Source: Duncaniella sp. (GTDB taxonomy: Bacteria; Bacteroidota; Bacteroidia; Bacteroidales; Muribaculaceae). Taken from it: DNA of 32,304 nt. The translations under genes and the position numbers were made by a program. Positions 7,460-16,847 of the stretch are shown here, piece by piece (the first letter of the stretch is position 1; each line of letters begins with the position of its first letter). The notes beneath the pieces are model-generated. The model was given only the letters and a program-made list of their open reading frames with translations. It was not told the DNA's origin and ran no database searches. The stretch spans positions 1-32,304 of the forward strand of contig JAIDCC010000114.1 of assembly GCA_029056055.1 (NCBI GenBank). The letters run 5' to 3'.

Positions 7460-9798
7460 TCGATTATGGCGATTTTTGCAAATTTAAAGAGAAGTGTGCG
7501 GGTCTCGACCTCGTCGTTTTCGAAGGCCACCACCATGCGGTCGGTGTCGGGGAGCGAGATTACCTCGCCGCGGCCGAAGCGTGAATGGAGTATGTGTGTG
7601 CCGGGTGCGACATCGTCGGCCGAATGGAGGGCATAGTCGGCGTCGGGGGCTGCCGTGAGGCGGGATTTCGCCGTGACGGTGCGGGGAGTCGAGGGCGAGA
7701 AGTCGCGGAGAGAGTTGAGCGAGCGTGCCGAGCCTTGCATCGAGGGAGAGTAGGGTGCGCGCGAGGGAGCGGCCGTGCGGCGTGAAGCTCCCGACGACAT
7801 TTCGGCAAAGTCGCGGCCTGTGTGGAGACGCAGATAGCTTGGGTCGATGTCGGAAATGAAGCGCGAGGGACGCATAGACTGGGTCAGACCGTTGCGGTAG
7901 CGCGAGGCGGCATAGGTGAGCATACAGAAGCGGCGAGCGCGGGTGATGGCCACATACATCAGGCGGCGTTCCTCCTCGAGTCCCTGCGGGGTGTCGGAAG
8001 CCATCATCGAGGGGAAGAGGTCTTCTTCGACGCCCACGATGAAGACGTTGTCAAACTCCAGACCCTTTGCGGCGTGGACGGTCATGAGGGTGACGCGCTG
8101 CTGGTCGGCGGTGTCGTCGGAATCCTGGTCGGTGGCAAGCGAGGCTTGTGCGAGGAATGCGCCGAGCGACTGGTCGGCCCCGTCGAGCTCACGCTCGGAG
8201 TCGACAAACTGGCGTATGCCGCTGAGGAGTTCGTTGAGGTTTTCCTGCTTCGAGATAGATTCGGGTGTGCGGTCGTGGACGAGCGACGAAAGCAGCTGCG
8301 AATCGTGGATGATAGCCTCGGCCACCTTGAAAGCGTCAGCCCCTTCGGCGTCGAGGGAGGCAGCCCGCAGGCGCAGTGCGGCAAAGGCTTCGAGCTTCTT
8401 CTGTGTGGCGGCATTCAGCCCGGCAGGGTAGCGGGCAGGGTCGGTGATGACGGCGTGCATCGACACTCCGGCCTGCATGGCGGCCGAGAGCACTTTTCTG
8501 ACGGTGGTGTCGCCGATGGAGCGTTTGGGGGTGTTGATGATGCGGCGCAGAGCCTCGTCATCGTCGGGGTTGAGCACGAACCGGAAGTAGGCAATGGCGT
8601 CTTTCACCTCTTTGCGCTGATAGAACGACAGGCCGCCGTAGATGCGGTAGGGGATGTTGCGCTTGCGGAGCGCTTCCTCCATGATGCGGCTCTGGGCGTT
8701 GGTGCGGTAGAGGATGGCACATTCGTTGTAGCCCGAGGCTTCCTCGATGTTGATCTGCGTCAGGCGGTTTGCCACGACGTAGCCCTCCTCGAAGTCGTTG
8801 TAGCAACGCACCACTTCGACTTTCGCCCCGGGGTCGTTGCGCGAGAACACCTCTTTTTCGAGCTGCTCTGAATTTTTCTTGATGAGCGAGCCGGCGGCGT
8901 TGATGATGTTCTGCGTTGAGCGGTAGTTTTGCTCGAGTTTGAAGGTGCGCAGGTCGGGCATCGCGCGGTCGAGGTCGAGAATGTTGCGGATGTTTGCCCC
9001 GCGGAACGAGTAGATGCTCTGGGCGTCGTCGCCCACCACACAGAGCCGGCGGTGGAGCGCGGCGATGCGGCTCACGATGAGATGTTGTGAGAAATTGGTG
9101 TCCTGATACTCGTCGACGAGGATGTATTCAAACTGACGCTGAAGCTCTTCGAGCACGTCGGGATTGTCGCGGAGCAACTCGTTGGTATAAAAGAGCAGGT
9201 CGTCGAAGTCCATGGCTCCTGCCACACGGCAGCGGCGCACGTATTCGGCGTAGATTTCGCCCAGACGCGGACGCCCCGCACGCTCGTCGAGTTTCTGAGT
9301 CTCGCGGTCGTAGAGGTAGTCGGAGGCCGAGACGAGGGCGTTCTTGGCGTTTGAGATGGCCGAGAGAACGGTCGAGTCCTTGTAGAGTTTCTCGTCGAGC
9401 TCCTTGTCTTTGACGATGGCTTTTATGAGCGACTTCGAGTCGGCGGTGTCGTAGATTGTGAACGAGCTTTTAAACCCGATGCGGTCGGCATAACGGCGCA
9501 GCAGGCGGGCGAAAATCGAGTGAAACGTGCCCATCCATAGACGTGACGCTTGGTCGTGACCGATGAGGGTCTCGATACGGTCGCGCATCTCGGCGGCGGC
9601 CTTGTTGGTGAAGGTCAGCGCGAGAATGTTATAGGGGCGGAAGCCGAGATTGAGAAGGTGGACAATCTTGTAGGTGAGCACACGGGTCTTGCCCGAACCT
9701 GCACCGGCGATGACCAGTTGCGGCCCCTCGCAGTAGCTGACGGCCTCACGCTGCTGTGTGTTGAGCTTGTCGAGATATGTGTTCGGATCTGAAATCAT
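7456..9798 (-). CDS. UvrD/PcrA-type 3'-5' DNA helicase
   Basis: This is a 780-residue superfamily 1A helicase for nucleotide excision repair, mismatch repair or replication restart. Motif I is AGAGSGKT (31-38), motif II is DEYQDTN (229-235) and motif III is GDDAQSIYSFRGA (256-268). Motifs IV-VI follow, including TLMTVHAAKGLEF and YVAITRAR. A low-complexity linker leads to a PcrA-type C-terminal Tudor-like segment (GTHILHSRFGRGEV...). An upstream in-frame ATG would add 34 residues of non-homologous sequence inside the C69 gene. The ATG at 9798, beginning MISDPNTYLDKLNTQQ and overlapping the C69 stop by 4 bp, is the better start. Confidence 0.95.
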   Translation of the reverse strand: MISDPNTYLDKLNTQQREAVSYCEGPQLVIAGAGSGKTRVLTYKIVHLLNLGFRPYNILALTFTNKAAAEMRDRIETLIGHDQASRLWMGTFHSIFARLLRRYADRIGFKSSFTIYDTADSKSLIKAIVKDKELDEKLYKDSTVLSAISNAKNALVSASDYLYDRETQKLDERAGRPRLGEIYAEYVRRCRVAGAMDFDDLLFYTNELLRDNPDVLEELQRQFEYILVDEYQDTNFSQHLIVSRIAALHRRLCVVGDDAQSIYSFRGANIRNILDLDRAMPDLRTFKLEQNYRSTQNIINAAGSLIKKNSEQLEKEVFSRNDPGAKVEVVRCYNDFEEGYVVANRLTQINIEEASGYNECAILYRTNAQSRIMEEALRKRNIPYRIYGGLSFYQRKEVKDAIAYFRFVLNPDDDEALRRIINTPKRSIGDTTVRKVLSAAMQAGVSMHAVITDPARYPAGLNAATQKKLEAFAALRLRAASLDAEGADAFKVAEAIIHDSQLLSSLVHDRTPESISKQENLNELLSGIRQFVDSERELDGADQSLGAFLAQASLATDQDSDDTADQQRVTLMTVHAAKGLEFDNVFIVGVEEDLFPSMMASDTPQGLEEERRLMYVAITRARRFCMLTYAASRYRNGLTQSMRPSRFISDIDPSYLRLHTGRDFAEMSSGASRRTAAPSRAPYSPSMQGSARSLNSLRDFSPSTPRTVTAKSRLTAAPDADYALHSADDVAPGTHILHSRFGRGEVISLPDTDRMVVAFENDEVETRTLLFKFAKIAIIE

Positions 9799-11438
9799 TG
9801 TTTCTTTGAGAAATCCTTGACTTTGAGATGGTCGCCCGTCTCGTCGGCAATGGCGCGGTAGTAGCGTTCGTCGTAGCCGGGAAATTCGGGATAGACACAC
9901 ATTCCTTCGGGGGTGCGTTCAAACTCGCCGTCTTTCTCGCGCTTGATGTTGCCGTCGAGAAATTTGACGAGCAGACGGTCGCCGAGGTCTTTGTAGCGTT
10001 TGACGTAGCGGCGCGAAGCGAGTTTCGAATGGTCGTTGAGCAGCGCGCGGGCGGCGTCAGGGTCGAGCGAGGCCACTTCGCCGAGCAGCACTTCGACTTC
10101 GGAAGCAATCGTGTCTTCCTCGGCACACTGCACGCGGCGAATGTCGGGTATCATTTGCGAATAGCGGTTGTAGGCCTGATTTGCCACGTAGTTGTTCACC
10201 CAGAAGGCGGCGTCCCACGAGAGGGTGAGTATGTCGCCGTTGCCCACCTCGAATTCGTGGGGAATTTCGGTGATTGAGCAATACATGGGCACGTAGACGC
10301 AGGTGTTGGCATCGTCGGCTCCAAACCAGAGGATGCCGCGCATGGTCTCGGGGTGGGAGGCGTTCATCTGGCTGACAAACGAGAAGCCTGTCTGCTGGGT
10401 GGCTATGGCGCGCTCGTTGAGGTATTCCTGACCGTCGACCTTGAAGGTCATGGGTCGCCAGCGGTAGGGCACCTTGTAGGGGCCTGCTCCGACATCCTTG
10501 GTCATGTCCATCGGAGTGCCTTCGAAGTGGTCGCGCATCATCCATTGCATGTCTTTGACGCTGAGGGTCGAGTCGGGACGCACCCATAGAGGCATCACCT
10601 CGCCCTCGCTTTCGAGAATCCAGGGCAGGTAGCGGTCCATGCCCGAGGCGAAACGGTTGAAGTAGCTCCAGACGCGGCCGTCACATCCTCGTGTGGCCGT
10701 GCCGTCGAGTTCGCCGTAGGCAGCCGAGAAGCTGAAATCTTCGTCAGGCCCGTCGTAGTAGCCCATCTTGCGGGCAAACGAGATGACGTCGGGCGAGTAG
10801 AGCGTGTTGCCCCCGTCGCCGTCGAGGGGAAATTTGTGGATGCGGGGAAAATTGGCGTGACCCGAAATGCAGTCGTCGGGCACACGGCGTGCCACCCAGA
10901 CGGCACCCTTTTCCTTGCCGCCCTTGCCGATGAGTTCCATCACCCAAGCTTCGTCGGGGTCGGCTATCGAGAACGATTCGCCCGACGAATGGTAGCCGTA
11001 GTCGTTGACGAGGTCGGTCATCACCTTGATGGCCTCGCGGGCAGTGCGTGCGCGTTCGAGCGTCACGTAGATGAGCGAGCCGTAGTCCATGATGCCGGTG
11101 GTGTCTTCAAGCTCGGCGCGGCCTCCCCATGTGCTTTCGGCTATGGTCAGACCATGTTCGTTCATGTTTCCGATGGTGGTGTAGGTCTTTGCCACCTGAG
11201 GGATGTGGCCGAGCAGACGGCCGGTGTCCCACTCGGTGACGGGACGCATTTCGCCCTTGGCGTGGTCGGCGCCTTCGTGATGATAGAGTTCGCCGTAGAG
11301 GGTGTGTGAATCGGCTGCGTAGCTGACGAGCACCGAGCCGTCTTTTGTGGCTCCCTTGCCCGCGATGAGCGACGTGCATGCCCATCCGGCAGCGACGCCC
11401 GAAGCAGCGAGCACGAGGGTCAGTATCTGTGATTTCAT
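9795..11438 (-). CDS. Secreted C69-family dipeptidase
   Basis: This is a 547-residue peptidase of family C69 (PepD-like, N-terminal nucleophile fold). The hydrophobic leader (1-20) ends directly before C21 in WACTSLIAGKGATKDGSV. Removing the leader would expose C21 as the N-terminal catalytic cysteine. The site is not a good lipobox because of W19. SYAADSH and the downstream Ntn core (STWGGRAELEDT, YGYHSSGESFSIADPDEAWVMEL) are typical of the family. The likely location is periplasm or exterior, degrading peptides for nutrition. It is the first gene of an ATGA-linked chain with the helicase and nspC, under the promoter at 11471-11501. Confidence 0.94.
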   Translation of the reverse strand: MKSQILTLVLAASGVAAGWACTSLIAGKGATKDGSVLVSYAADSHTLYGELYHHEGADHAKGEMRPVTEWDTGRLLGHIPQVAKTYTTIGNMNEHGLTIAESTWGGRAELEDTTGIMDYGSLIYVTLERARTAREAIKVMTDLVNDYGYHSSGESFSIADPDEAWVMELIGKGGKEKGAVWVARRVPDDCISGHANFPRIHKFPLDGDGGNTLYSPDVISFARKMGYYDGPDEDFSFSAAYGELDGTATRGCDGRVWSYFNRFASGMDRYLPWILESEGEVMPLWVRPDSTLSVKDMQWMMRDHFEGTPMDMTKDVGAGPYKVPYRWRPMTFKVDGQEYLNERAIATQQTGFSFVSQMNASHPETMRGILWFGADDANTCVYVPMYCSITEIPHEFEVGNGDILTLSWDAAFWVNNYVANQAYNRYSQMIPDIRRVQCAEEDTIASEVEVLLGEVASLDPDAARALLNDHSKLASRRYVKRYKDLGDRLLVKFLDGNIKREKDGEFERTPEGMCVYPEFPGYDERYYRAIADETGDHLKVKDFSKKQ

Positions 11439-11470
11439 TTCGTGTATGAGCGTTGGTTGTGTTTAATATG

Positions 11471-11501
11471 CAAAGTTACAAAAAATTCCCCACACGGCAA
11501 A
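11471..11501 (-). promoter_or_regulatory. Promoter of the C69-uvrD-nspC operon
   Basis: On the minus strand TTTG (11501-11498), a 19-nt spacer and TAACTTTG (11478-11471) match the Bacteroidetes sigma consensus. The -7 element lies about 33 bases before the C69 start codon. Confidence 0.7.
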
Positions 11502-11580
11502 ACACCCGAAATTTTTGCCGCCGCAAGCAACAATCGCCCCCTCTGCCGAGTTATATAGACAAAGAAAAATTCTCTCGATT

Positions 11581-12150
11581 ATGGAAAAGAATATGGAAAA
11601 ACAGATTGTAGCCGATTTCGAAAAGAAGGTCCACGACGACCTCTACAAATATCTCCTCGACAAGGGCGCGATAGATGCCCACATGCCCGAGTGTCCCGAC
11701 GTCGAAGAAAAATGGCCCGAGATTTCGCGTGCCTACATCCCCGACGGCGCCCGCGAGTTTCAGGAATACCCCGTGGTGTCGCTCGGCTGGATGATGTTCA
11801 TAGGAATGGCCATGGCCTACTATTGGGACGTCGATTGGGAAGCAAACGCCTCGCGCCATGATTACTACGAGGCTCTGCGCGACAAGGACGGATATGACAA
11901 TATGGACGACACCGTCGTGAAAGGGCTTCTCGGCTATGAGGGAGAGGCTGCCGAGAAGGTGACCGAACTCGTGGCTCAGTGTGCCGCCCGTGTGTTCTCG
12001 ATACTGAACCACTCGCACATCGAGCCGGGCACTCAGGCCGCATTCGGATGCTACGTGGCCGCCCTGCGTCAGCTCTATCTGATGGGCATGGCCATGGAAC
12101 TCTGCGCCCTCGGCTACAAGATGACCCCCTACAACCCTTCTGAAAACTGA
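11581..12150 (+). CDS. Conserved-looking hypothetical protein, 189 aa
   Basis: I do not recognise this family. The ATG at 11581 is favoured over a 22-codon longer frame because the upstream residues look like leader DNA; a second ATG lies four codons downstream. The protein has no signal peptide. A charged N-terminal half (KQIVADFEKKVHDDLYKYL) precedes two hydrophobic helical stretches sharing the motif GMAM (about residues 76-85 and 172-180). It is probably a soluble helical protein. It ends 7 bp before the DUF2461 gene, so the two are likely co-transcribed and perhaps functionally linked. No TAnnTTTG promoter is obvious upstream. Confidence 0.8.
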   Translation: MEKNMEKQIVADFEKKVHDDLYKYLLDKGAIDAHMPECPDVEEKWPEISRAYIPDGAREFQEYPVVSLGWMMFIGMAMAYYWDVDWEANASRHDYYEALRDKDGYDNMDDTVVKGLLGYEGEAAEKVTELVAQCAARVFSILNHSHIEPGTQAAFGCYVAALRQLYLMGMAMELCALGYKMTPYNPSEN

Positions 12151-12157
12151 GACCGGG

Positions 12158-12826
12158 ATGAAAGAAATCCTCGCATTCCTGCGCGACCTCGCGGCCAACA
12201 ACAACCGCGAATGGTTTAACGCTCACAAAGACCGCTACCTCGACGTGAAGAAGAGGGTAGAGGCGCTGACGGAGCGGCTGATTGCCCGGGTGGCCGCGTT
12301 TGACCCCCGTGCCGCGATGCTCGAGCCCTCCGACTGTCTCTACCGCATCTATCGCGACACACGTTTCTCGGCCGACAAGACGCCTTACAAAAACCACATC
12401 GGCATCTACATCTGTCCCCCGTTCGGCAAGCGCAACCCCGAGCTGGCAGGCTACTACCTGCACATCGAACCCGGCAACTGCTGTGTGGCGGGAGGTGTGT
12501 GGTGTCCGGAAGCCGACGCACTCAAACGCATCCGCACCGACATTTTCGAAAACGTCGACGAGTATCTCGGAATAATCCAAGCCCCGGAGTTTGAGAAATT
12601 CTACAAAACCGTGGGCGACGACCTGCTCAAGACAGCCCCGAAGGGATTTCCGAAAGACTGGGAGCATATCGCCCTATTGCGACCTCGCAACTTCATAGCG
12701 GAGACTCCCCTGACAGATACGCAGATGTGCGGGCGGAGCATGATTGACGCCGTGGCCGAACGCATGCAGGCGCTCATGGCCTTCAACGCTTTCCTCAACT
12801 ATGCCGTAGCTCCTCCGACCGACTGA
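12158..12826 (+). CDS. DUF2461 domain-containing protein
   Basis: This 222-residue protein spans a single DUF2461 (TIGR02453) domain. Recognisable family features are NNNREWFNAHKDRYL near the N-terminus, the segment YRIYRDTRFSADKTPYKNH (about 63-81), and YYLHIEPGNCCVAGGVW (about 99-115). Members are widespread in Bacteroidetes and plants and have no assigned reaction. It follows the unknown 189-residue gene by 7 bp. The 130-bp gap after it carries the purL promoter but no obvious terminator. Confidence 0.93.
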   Translation: MKEILAFLRDLAANNNREWFNAHKDRYLDVKKRVEALTERLIARVAAFDPRAAMLEPSDCLYRIYRDTRFSADKTPYKNHIGIYICPPFGKRNPELAGYYLHIEPGNCCVAGGVWCPEADALKRIRTDIFENVDEYLGIIQAPEFEKFYKTVGDDLLKTAPKGFPKDWEHIALLRPRNFIAETPLTDTQMCGRSMIDAVAERMQALMAFNAFLNYAVAPPTD

Positions 12827-12881
12827 AAGACGCCCCCTGCGTGTGCTGCCGAACACTTTTTGGCCCTCGGCGACAGAAAAA

Positions 12882-12913
12882 TTTGTGAAACAAAGTAAAT
12901 TTTACTAATTTTG
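12882..12913 (+). promoter_or_regulatory. Promoter of purL
   Basis: TTTG (12882-12885), a 20-nt spacer and TAATTTTG (12906-12913) match the Bacteroidetes promoter consensus. The purL ATG lies 43 bases downstream. No purine riboswitch or palindromic operator is evident in the short leader. Confidence 0.7.
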
Positions 12914-12956
12914 CGGTATATATTCACTGTGACACCATTCTCAGACACACCGCACT

Positions 12957-15900
12957 ATGGTAGTTTATTTTAAAAAAGGCGCCAACCTTGTTTATGCCGT
13001 CGAAACAGACCACCGTCTGACCGATGACGAAAAGGCGCGTCTCACCTGGCTGTTTGACGGAGCCACCCCTCTGCAGGCCACCTCGCTCAAAGGCAAATTC
13101 ATCGGTCCGCGCAAGGAGATGATTACCCCCTGGAGCACGAATGCCGTTGAAATCACCCGCAACATGGGCCTCGAAGGCATCACCCGCATCGAGGAATTCC
13201 ACCGCACCGCCGAGGCAGAGCCTACGTTTGACAAGATGCTCTCGCGCCTCTACGACGGGCTCAATTCGAAAGTGTTCACCACCTCGAACACGGCAGCCCC
13301 CATCGAATACATCGACGACATCTCGGAGTATAACAAACGCGAAGGTCTGGCTCTCTCGCCCGAGGAAGAAGACTATCTGCGCGGTCTGGCCGAGCGTCTG
13401 GGCCGTCCGCTCACCGACAGCGAAGTGTTCGGCTTCTCGCAGGTGAATTCCGAGCATTGCCGCCACAAGATTTTCAACGGCTCGTTCGTCATCGACGGCG
13501 AGGAGAAACCCCTCTCGCTCTTCAAACTCATCAAGAAGACCTCGCAGGAAAATCCCGGCAAACTCGTGTCGGCCTACAAGGACAACGTGGCCTTCGTCGA
13601 GGGTCCCACCGTGGCTCAGTTCTATCCGACCCACCCCGAGCGTCCCGACTATTTCGAGGTGCGCGACCTCAAGACCGTGCTCTCGCTCAAGGCCGAGACC
13701 CACAACTTCCCGACAACCGTCGAACCGTTTAACGGCGCTGCTACCGGCAGTGGCGGCGAAATCCGTGACCGTCTCGGAGGCGGCCGTGCTTCGCTCCCTC
13801 TGGCCGGTACCGCTGTCTATATGACTTCCTATCCCCGTCTGGCCGGACATCCTTGGGAACTTATGATGAACCCCCGCGCATGGCTCTACCAGACTCCCGC
13901 CGAAATCCTCATTAAGGCCTCGAACGGAGCTTCCGACTTCGGCAACAAATTCGGTCAGCCCCTCATCTGCGGCTCGCTTCTCACGTTTGAACACGACGAG
14001 CAGGGACGCATGTATGCCTACGACAAGGTCATCATGCTTGCCGGCGGCGTGGGTTATGCAGCTGCCAAAGACGCCATCAAGGGTGTGCCCGAAGCGGGCG
14101 AGGCCGTGGTGGTGATGGGCGGCGACAACTACCGCATCGGTATGGGCGGCGGCGCTGTCTCGTCGGTTGAGACCGGACAATATGCCTCGGGCATCGAGCT
14201 CAACGCCGTGCAGCGTGCCAACCCCGAAATGCAGAAGCGCGTCAGCAACGTAATCCGTGCGCTCGCCGAAAACGACGACAACCCCATCGTCTCTATCCAC
14301 GACCACGGTGCGGGCGGCCATCTCAACGCTCTTTCTGAACTCGTCGAAGAGACCGGCGGCAAGATTGAAATCGGTCAGCTCCCGGTGGGCGACTCCACTC
14401 TCTCGTCGAAGGAAATCGTCGGCAACGAAAGCCAGGAGCGCATGGGCATGGTAATCAAGAAAGAAGACATCGCCTATGTGCGCGAAATCGCCGACCGCGA
14501 ACGCGCCCCGATGTATGTCGTGGGCGAAACCACCGGCGACCACCGTTTCGTGTTCGAACAGACCGACGGCGTGAAGCCCATCGACCTCGCCATGTCTGAC
14601 ATGTTTGGCTCGTCGCCGAAAACCACACTCACCGACACTACTGTCAACACCATATATAATAAGGTGGAATACTCGCAGGAAAAGCTCGCCGAGTATCTCC
14701 CCCTCGTGCTTCAGCTCGAAGCTGTCGGCTCGAAAGACTGGCTCACCAACAAGGTTGACCGTTCGGTGACCGGCAAGATTGCACGTCAGCAGTGTCAGGG
14801 CGAAATCCAGCTCCCGCTGAGCGACTGCGGCGTGGTGGCTCTCGACTATTCAGGCACTTCGGGCATCGCCACTTCTATCGGCCACGCTCCTCAGGTGGCT
14901 CTCGTCGACTCTGCAAAGGGTTCGGTGATGGCAGTGGCCGAGGCTCTCACCAACATTGTAGCCACCCCTCTCACCGACGGTATCCGCGGCCTCTCGCTTT
15001 CGGCCAACTGGATGTGGCCCTGCAAGAACCCCGGTGAAGACGCCGCCCTCTATCGCGCCGTCGAAGCCTGCTCCGATTTTGCATGCGCCATCGGCGTAAA
15101 CATCCCGACAGGCAAGGACTCCCTCTCGATGACCCAGAAGTATGGTGCCGACAAGGTCTATGCCCCCGGCACCGTAATCATCTCGGCAGCCGGCGAGGTG
15201 AGCAACGTGCGTCAGACCCTCTCGCCAGTGCTCCGTGCAAAGGGTTCGGTGCTCTACTACGTAGACTTCTCTTCCGACGAAATGAAGCTCGGCGGCTCGG
15301 CACTCGCTCAGGCTCTCGGCCGTCTCGGCAACGATGCTCCCACCGTGGCGTCGCCCGAACGTTTCGTGGCCACGTTTGAGGCTGTGCAGAAGCTCGTCAA
15401 GAAAAACATGCTCCTCGCAGCCCATGACGTCTCGGCCGGCGGTCTGGTCACCACTCTGCTCGAAATGACTTTCGGCAACACGAAGGGCGGTGTCGAACTC
15501 GACCTCAACGTGTTTGACGACGACGACACCATCAAACTGCTCTTCTCTGAAAATCCCGCCCTCGTGATGCAGGTGGATGCAGCCAAGGTGGCCCGCGTGG
15601 ACCAACTCCTCGACAAGGCCGGAGTGAAATACCACCACATCGGTGTGCCCACCGACGGTCGCACCCTCATCGTGCGCCACGGTGCCACCATCCACGAACT
15701 CGACATCGACCATCTGCGCGACATCTGGATGAAACCTTCCTACTTGCTCGACTCCATTCAGAGCGGAGAGAAGTGTGCCACCCTGCGCTACGAAAACTAT
15801 AAGAAACAGCCTATCCGCTACCGTCTGCCGGTAGGTTTCAAAGGCTCGCTTGAATCGCGCGGCATATCGCTGCGTCGCGAGGGCCACGGCGACGGCCGCG

Positions 15901-16655
15901 TGCGTGCCGCCATCATCCGCGAAAAGGGTGTCAACGGCGACCGCGAAATGGCCTACTCGCTCTACCTTGCAGGCTTCGACGTGAAAGACGTCCACATGAC
16001 CGACCTCATGTCAGGCCGCGAGACCCTCGACGACGTCAACATGATTGTGTTCTGCGGCGGCTTCTCCAACTCAGACGTTCTCGGTTCGGCCAAGGGCTGG
16101 GCTTCAGGCTTCGTCTACAACGACAAGGCCAAAGAGGCACTGCGTCGCTTCTACGACCGCCCCGACACCCTCTCGCTCGGCATCTGCAACGGCTGTCAGC
16201 TGATGATTGAGCTCGGACTCATCAACCCCGGTCACGAGAAGAAGACCCGTATGCTCCACAACGATTCGCACAAGTTCGAAAGCCAGTTCCTCGGCCTGAC
16301 CATTCCCGAAAACAATTCGGTGATGCTCGGCAGCCTCTCCGGCTCGAAGCTGGGTATCTGGGTGGCTCACGGCGAAGGCAAATTCTCGCTGCCCATGCCG
16401 CTCGACAACTACAACATCGTGGCCAAGTATAGCTACAGCGCATATCCCGCCAATCCCAACGGCAGCCGTGCCGCAGTGGCAGGTATCTGCTCCGACGACG
16501 GCCGTCACCTCGCCATGATGCCCCACCTCGAACGCGCCATCTTCCCCTGGCAGTGTGGCTACTGGCCTGCATCGCGTGCCAAAGATGAAGTGACCCCGTG
16601 GATTGACGCCTTCATCAACGCCCGCAAGTGGGTTGAGGAGCACGTTTCACATTAA
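12957..16655 (+). CDS. purL: Phosphoribosylformylglycinamidine synthase, single chain
   Basis: This 1232-residue large-type FGAM synthase catalyses the ATP- and glutamine-dependent conversion of FGAR to FGAM, step four of purine synthesis. The N-terminal PurS-like domain comes first, then a linker with VNSEHCRHKIF (about 162-172). The duplicated AIR-synthase-like ATP-binding halves follow (LKAETHNFPTTVEPFNGAATG; GKDSLSMTQKYG). The C-terminal class I glutamine amidotransferase has nucleophile C1077 in GICNGCQ and H1190/E1192 in MPHLERAIFP. All catalytic elements appear intact, and the length is normal for the single-chain form. It is monocistronic under its own promoter. Confidence 0.98.
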   Translation: MVVYFKKGANLVYAVETDHRLTDDEKARLTWLFDGATPLQATSLKGKFIGPRKEMITPWSTNAVEITRNMGLEGITRIEEFHRTAEAEPTFDKMLSRLYDGLNSKVFTTSNTAAPIEYIDDISEYNKREGLALSPEEEDYLRGLAERLGRPLTDSEVFGFSQVNSEHCRHKIFNGSFVIDGEEKPLSLFKLIKKTSQENPGKLVSAYKDNVAFVEGPTVAQFYPTHPERPDYFEVRDLKTVLSLKAETHNFPTTVEPFNGAATGSGGEIRDRLGGGRASLPLAGTAVYMTSYPRLAGHPWELMMNPRAWLYQTPAEILIKASNGASDFGNKFGQPLICGSLLTFEHDEQGRMYAYDKVIMLAGGVGYAAAKDAIKGVPEAGEAVVVMGGDNYRIGMGGGAVSSVETGQYASGIELNAVQRANPEMQKRVSNVIRALAENDDNPIVSIHDHGAGGHLNALSELVEETGGKIEIGQLPVGDSTLSSKEIVGNESQERMGMVIKKEDIAYVREIADRERAPMYVVGETTGDHRFVFEQTDGVKPIDLAMSDMFGSSPKTTLTDTTVNTIYNKVEYSQEKLAEYLPLVLQLEAVGSKDWLTNKVDRSVTGKIARQQCQGEIQLPLSDCGVVALDYSGTSGIATSIGHAPQVALVDSAKGSVMAVAEALTNIVATPLTDGIRGLSLSANWMWPCKNPGEDAALYRAVEACSDFACAIGVNIPTGKDSLSMTQKYGADKVYAPGTVIISAAGEVSNVRQTLSPVLRAKGSVLYYVDFSSDEMKLGGSALAQALGRLGNDAPTVASPERFVATFEAVQKLVKKNMLLAAHDVSAGGLVTTLLEMTFGNTKGGVELDLNVFDDDDTIKLLFSENPALVMQVDAAKVARVDQLLDKAGVKYHHIGVPTDGRTLIVRHGATIHELDIDHLRDIWMKPSYLLDSIQSGEKCATLRYENYKKQPIRYRLPVGFKGSLESRGISLRREGHGDGRVRAAIIREKGVNGDREMAYSLYLAGFDVKDVHMTDLMSGRETLDDVNMIVFCGGFSNSDVLGSAKGWASGFVYNDKAKEALRRFYDRPDTLSLGICNGCQLMIELGLINPGHEKKTRMLHNDSHKFESQFLGLTIPENNSVMLGSLSGSKLGIWVAHGEGKFSLPMPLDNYNIVAKYSYSAYPANPNGSRAAVAGICSDDGRHLAMMPHLERAIFPWQCGYWPASRAKDEVTPWIDAFINARKWVEEHVSH

Positions 16656-16693
16656 TTCACACTCGACGCTCTTCGGTTTCTCCGAAAAATTCG

Positions 16694-16701
16694 TATATTT
16701 G
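16694..16701 (+). promoter_or_regulatory. Possible -7 element for etfB-etfA-acd
   Basis: TATATTTG fits TAnnTTTG and lies 227 bases before the etfB ATG. There is no good TTTG at the -33 position. If used, it would give a leader of about 220 nt holding a GC-rich hairpin, a TGTCA/TGACA array and a heptamer tandem repeat. Confidence 0.4.
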
Positions 16702-16716
16702 TCGCCGTAAACGAGT

Positions 16717-16755
16717 CCGGGAGTCAGCCTCCGCTCAGGAGGCTGCCCTCCCCGG
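16717..16755 (+). promoter_or_regulatory. GC-rich two-tier hairpin in the purL-etfB gap
   Basis: CAGCCTCC (16725-16732) pairs perfectly with GGAGGCTG (16738-16745) across the loop GCTCA. An outer stem CCGGGAG (16717-16723) pairs with CTCCCCGG (16748-16755) with one bulged C. No T-tract follows. It may be a structured 5' leader of the etf operon or a terminator-like element for purL. I could not match it to a known riboswitch. Confidence 0.5.
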
Positions 16756-16776
16756 CCGTCGACGGGCAAAGAGGCT

Positions 16777-16847
16777 TTGTCAAGATGTCAAATTGTCAAG
16801 ATGTCAAATCGACAATTTGTCAAAATGACAAAATGACAAATTCCCAT
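16777..16847. repeat. TGTCA/TGACA array upstream of etfB
   Basis: Units of TGTCAAGA or TGTCAAAT are followed by TGACAAAA units, giving an inverted pairing around TTTGTCAAAATGACAAA. The arrangement closely repeats the one at 25795-25853. Confidence 0.8.

Noticed and set aside
9799-9900. 34-residue N-terminal extension of the helicase
   Set aside because: The extra residues lie within the C69 gene in another frame and have no helicase similarity. The ATGA start at 9798 fits the family.
11439-11580. Replication origin at the strand switch
   Set aside because: Genes diverge here, but the gap is short, holds an ordinary promoter, and shows no DnaA-box cluster or origin-associated genes.
12924-14543. 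539-codon open frame antisense to purL; similarly 495 codons antisense to etfA/acd (18035-19522)
   Set aside because: These long antisense frames follow from strong C-ending codon bias in the real genes. Their translations are Val/Gly/His/Asp-rich with no domain pattern.
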